A stretch of 64,000 nt of DNA from Buchnera aphidicola (Cavariella theobaldi) (lineage in GTDB: Bacteria > Pseudomonadota > Gammaproteobacteria > Enterobacterales > Enterobacteriaceae), in the NCBI RefSeq assembly GCF_964059165.1, contig NZ_OZ060413.1, positions 62,001 to 126,000 on the forward strand, read 5' to 3'. The notes under the pieces were generated by a model, which had not been told where the DNA came from, made no database searches, and saw nothing but the letters and a program-made list of their open reading frames with translations. The stretch's first letter is position 1. Each line of letters starts with the position of its first letter. Below, piece after piece: positions 61,517 through 64,000 of the stretch. Position numbers and translations under genes: made by a program.

Positions 61517-63901
61517 ATGAAATTTAATGAAACATGGTTACGTGAATGGGTAAATCCAGTTGTCAGTAGTGATATTTTATGTCAACAAATAATTAATTCT
61601 GGTATAGAAATAGAGTTATTAAATGTATTTAATCCGTTATGTACCGGTGTTATAGTAGGAGAAATTATAGATTGTATAAAACATAAAAAGCATAAGCAAT
61701 GTAAAATAGTTAAAGTTAATATTGGAAAGGAAAAGTTATTAAATATTGTTTGTCGTGCATCTAATTGCAGAAGTGGTATTAAAGTGGTAGTAGCGACTAT
61801 TGGAGCTGTATTACCTAATAAAGTAGTTATTGATACACGCATAGTGCAAGGCGAAATATCGGAAGGAATGTTGTGTTCTTTTGCAGAAATAGGACTTTTT
61901 GAAAGTAATGATATTATTGAAGTGGATGTAAAAGAACCAATAGGCAAAAATATTAGCGAGATATTCTTACTAAAAGATAAAATCTTTAAAGTAACCACTA
62001 CACCTAATCGTCCTGATGGGTTAAGTATTTTAGGTTTAGCACGTAATATAGCTGCTACCAATAATCTTGTATTACCAATATTGTCATACAAAAAAAATGA
62101 TATAAAAATTAACAGAAAAATTTTTATTGATATTCACTCTAATAAAGAGTGCACTTATTTTGCAGGTCGTTTGATAAATAATATACAAGTAAATGTTAAT
62201 ACACCTTTGTGGATGAAAAAAAAATTATTTTTTTGTGATATGCTATCTAATGATGTTATTACAAATATTACTAATTATGTTTTAATGGAAATTGGACAAC
62301 CTCTTCATATTCTTGATGCAGATCAAATAAATGACGCTATTATTGTACGTATGGCGAGAGAAAACGAAAAAATAATTTTAAAAAACAATAATATAGTTTA
62401 TCTTGACAAAAAAATCTTAGTGATTTCTGATAATCAAAAAATACTATCTATTCCTGGTAATATAAATTCTGATATCGTTGATATAAAAAATAGTACTAAG
62501 AGTGTATTTTTAGGAAATGCCTTATTGAATAAAAGATCGATATTAAGTATTATGAAAAAATTTCCTTCTAATAAGATATTAGAATATTATCGCTATGGAA
62601 TAGATGAAAAATTACAAAATTATGCTATTGAATATGCTACGGATTTAATTTTAAAAATTTGCGGTGGAGTGTCTGGTGCGATTACAAAAAAAACATCATG
62701 TTTTAAAATTGATATTCATAAAAATATTTTATTACATCATAATAATATAAATAAAGTTATTGGTGTTTTTATTGATGTAAATACTATTTCACATATTTTG
62801 AAAAGATTAGATTATACATTTATTTTTAAAAGAGAATATTGGGATGTGATTCCGCCTAGTTGGAGATTTGATATCATTATCGAAGAAGATGTTATCGGTG
62901 ATATACTGCGTATATATGGATATGAAAATATTTTCCCAGTATCTTTAAAAAAAATATTTATTGTTCACAAAAAATATAAGTTAAAAGATTTTTTATTAGA
63001 TAAGGCGAAGATATTATTAACAAATAAAGGTTATTTTGAAACAATCACTTATTCTTTTATTGATCCCAAAAGACATAATATATTTTTTCCTCATCAGTCT
63101 AAATTATTAATATCAAATCCCATATCTAAAGATATGTCATGTATGCGTACGTCTTTATGGCCCGGGCTTCTACAAGCAGTATCTTATAATAAAAATCGTC
63201 AAAATCATAGTATTAAATTTTTTGAAAGTGGTTTATGTTTTCTTCCTGACAAAGATGCGATGCTTGGAGTAAAACAAGAGTTTTTTTTAGGAGGTATTAT
63301 TAGTGGTACATATATGCTAGAAAACTGGCATTCTTTAATAAGAAAAGTAGATTTTTATGATTTAAAGGGTGATTTAGAATGTTTATTAGAATCTATATGC
63401 GGATTAAATAATATAGAGTTTAGAAAAAAACCTATATTAGGTTTGCATCCGAAACAAAGTGCAGCTATTTATTTAAATAATCACTATATAGGAAAAATTG
63501 GCGCAATACATCCTCGGTTAGAAGAGTTATTTAATTTTCATGATAATATTTTTGTTTTTGAAATTTTATTTAATAAAATTACAAATTTTCCACCAGTAAA
63601 GATAAAAAAAATTTCTAAATTTCCTTCTAGTCGACGTGACATTTCTTTTTTGATATCTAAAGATATTGAAATGATTAATGTTATTGAAGAATGTAAAAAT
63701 TTTTTCAAAAAGGGCATAGTAGAAATTAATTTATTTGATATATACTTTTGCAAAAAAATTAGCATGACTCAGAAAAGTGTTGGTATTAGTTTTGTTTTTC
63801 AAAGTGATAATAAAACACTTCATGAAAATATGATTAATATCATGCTTGAAAGTTGTATAATATCATTAAATAAAAAGTTTCAAATTATTTTAAGGAAGTA
63901 A
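61517..63901 (+). CDS. pheT: Phenylalanyl-tRNA synthetase beta subunit with a degenerate editing site
   Basis: 794 residues (E. coli 795): an N-terminal tRNA-binding EMAP-like domain, B3/B4 editing domain (about 205-400), B5 helix-turn-helix, catalytic-like core and a C-terminal ferredoxin-fold anticodon domain. MKFNETWLREWVNP is the family start. In the editing pocket the E. coli E334 equivalent is Gly333, and the HTDASHRYERG segment with T354 and A356 is replaced by SNKILEYYRYG, so tyrosine hydrolysis is doubtful. The histidine of GQPLH is kept. ihfA follows after five bases. Confidence 0.95.
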   Translation: MKFNETWLREWVNPVVSSDILCQQIINSGIEIELLNVFNPLCTGVIVGEIIDCIKHKKHKQCKIVKVNIGKEKLLNIVCRASNCRSGIKVVVATIGAVLPNKVVIDTRIVQGEISEGMLCSFAEIGLFESNDIIEVDVKEPIGKNISEIFLLKDKIFKVTTTPNRPDGLSILGLARNIAATNNLVLPILSYKKNDIKINRKIFIDIHSNKECTYFAGRLINNIQVNVNTPLWMKKKLFFCDMLSNDVITNITNYVLMEIGQPLHILDADQINDAIIVRMARENEKIILKNNNIVYLDKKILVISDNQKILSIPGNINSDIVDIKNSTKSVFLGNALLNKRSILSIMKKFPSNKILEYYRYGIDEKLQNYAIEYATDLILKICGGVSGAITKKTSCFKIDIHKNILLHHNNINKVIGVFIDVNTISHILKRLDYTFIFKREYWDVIPPSWRFDIIIEEDVIGDILRIYGYENIFPVSLKKIFIVHKKYKLKDFLLDKAKILLTNKGYFETITYSFIDPKRHNIFFPHQSKLLISNPISKDMSCMRTSLWPGLLQAVSYNKNRQNHSIKFFESGLCFLPDKDAMLGVKQEFFLGGIISGTYMLENWHSLIRKVDFYDLKGDLECLLESICGLNNIEFRKKPILGLHPKQSAAIYLNNHYIGKIGAIHPRLEELFNFHDNIFVFEILFNKITNFPPVKIKKISKFPSSRRDISFLISKDIEMINVIEECKNFFKKGIVEINLFDIYFCKKISMTQKSVGISFVFQSDNKTLHENMINIMLESCIISLNKKFQIILRK

Positions 63902-63905
63902 ATTT

Positions 63906-64000
63906 ATGGTGCTTACAAAATCTAAAATTTTAGAAAACTTATTTGAAAAATTGCAATTAACTAAAAATGACATAAAAAAATGTTTAGATTTTTTTTTTAC
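63906..64000 (+). CDS. ihfA: Integration host factor alpha subunit, first 31 codons
   Basis: DNA-bending nucleoid protein subunit. MVLTKSKILENLFEKLQLTK followed by NDIKKCLDFFF matches the IhfA N-terminus ([20 protein letters not shown] in E. coli). AAGGAAG ribosome site at the end of pheT. The window ends inside the gene. The pheT-ihfA order is conserved. Confidence 0.92.
   Translation, partial: MVLTKSKILENLFEKLQLTKNDIKKCLDFFF

Noticed and set aside
1-64000. Mobile elements, prophage, toxin-antitoxin or defence genes
   Set aside because: Every sizeable frame is assigned to a housekeeping, biosynthetic or flagellar gene; nothing resembling transposases, integrases or defence proteins was seen.

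Overview
This window is a stretch of a very AT-rich, gene-dense, reduced gammaproteobacterial chromosome. Its gene content and order are those of Buchnera aphidicola, the obligate aphid endosymbiont: ptsI-ptsH-cysK-ligA, gltX, the fliE/fliF-fliR flagellar block, rpmB-rpmG, a complete histidine operon, rsxABCDGE, thrS-infC-rpmI-rplT-pheST-ihfA. Proteins are close to E. coli orthologues but rich in Lys, Asn and Ile. There are almost no transcription factors, and no phage genes, insertion sequences or CRISPR arrays. The strain cannot be named from sequence alone. E. coli comparisons below are from memory of the families, not from a search.

Layout. 1-4.6 kb: PTS phosphotransfer proteins, cysteine synthase, DNA ligase and a tRNA-Val/tRNA-Lys unit. 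4.8-6.4 kb: gltX and tRNA-Ala. 6.5-17.2 kb: flagellar basal body and type III export genes fliE, then fliFGHIJKMN, a fused fliO-fliP, fliQ and fliR. 17.3-22.9 kb: rpmG, rpmB, ppa, pmbA, the RNase P RNA, rsmI and fabB. 23.1-30.1 kb: talA, tkt, dapE, a tiny bamC, dapA and aroC. 30.4-40.5 kb: smrB, hisGDCBHAFI, gnd and dcd. 40.6-43.7 kb: metG, tilS and tRNA-Val(GAC). 43.9-52.5 kb: ribE, rsxABCDGE, nth and priA. 52.6-64 kb: tyrS, sufA, ydiK, aroH, then thrS-infC-rpmI-rplT-pheS-pheT and the first codons of ihfA.

How the genes work together. Much of the window makes nutrients for the host: histidine (his), lysine (dapA, dapE), aromatic precursors (aroC, aroH), cysteine (cysK) and riboflavin (ribE). 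The pentose phosphate enzymes gnd, talA and tkt supply erythrose-4-phosphate and ribose-5-phosphate to those pathways. The flagellar genes form an export apparatus and switch without obvious motility signals: FliG has lost most torque charges and FliM lacks its CheY-binding peptide.

No new multi-gene system was found. The interesting signals are reductive or mutational. They are a FliO-FliP fusion joined by nine perfect 21-bp repeats; a second perfect repeat (5 x 18 bp) in fliN; homopolymer frameshifts in fliJ, fliK and the 5' end of rsxC; a PriA without helicase motifs; loss of the editing sites of ThrRS and PheRS; a BamC reduced to its N-terminal segment; an AUU start for infC; and a terminator or possible attenuator before pheS.
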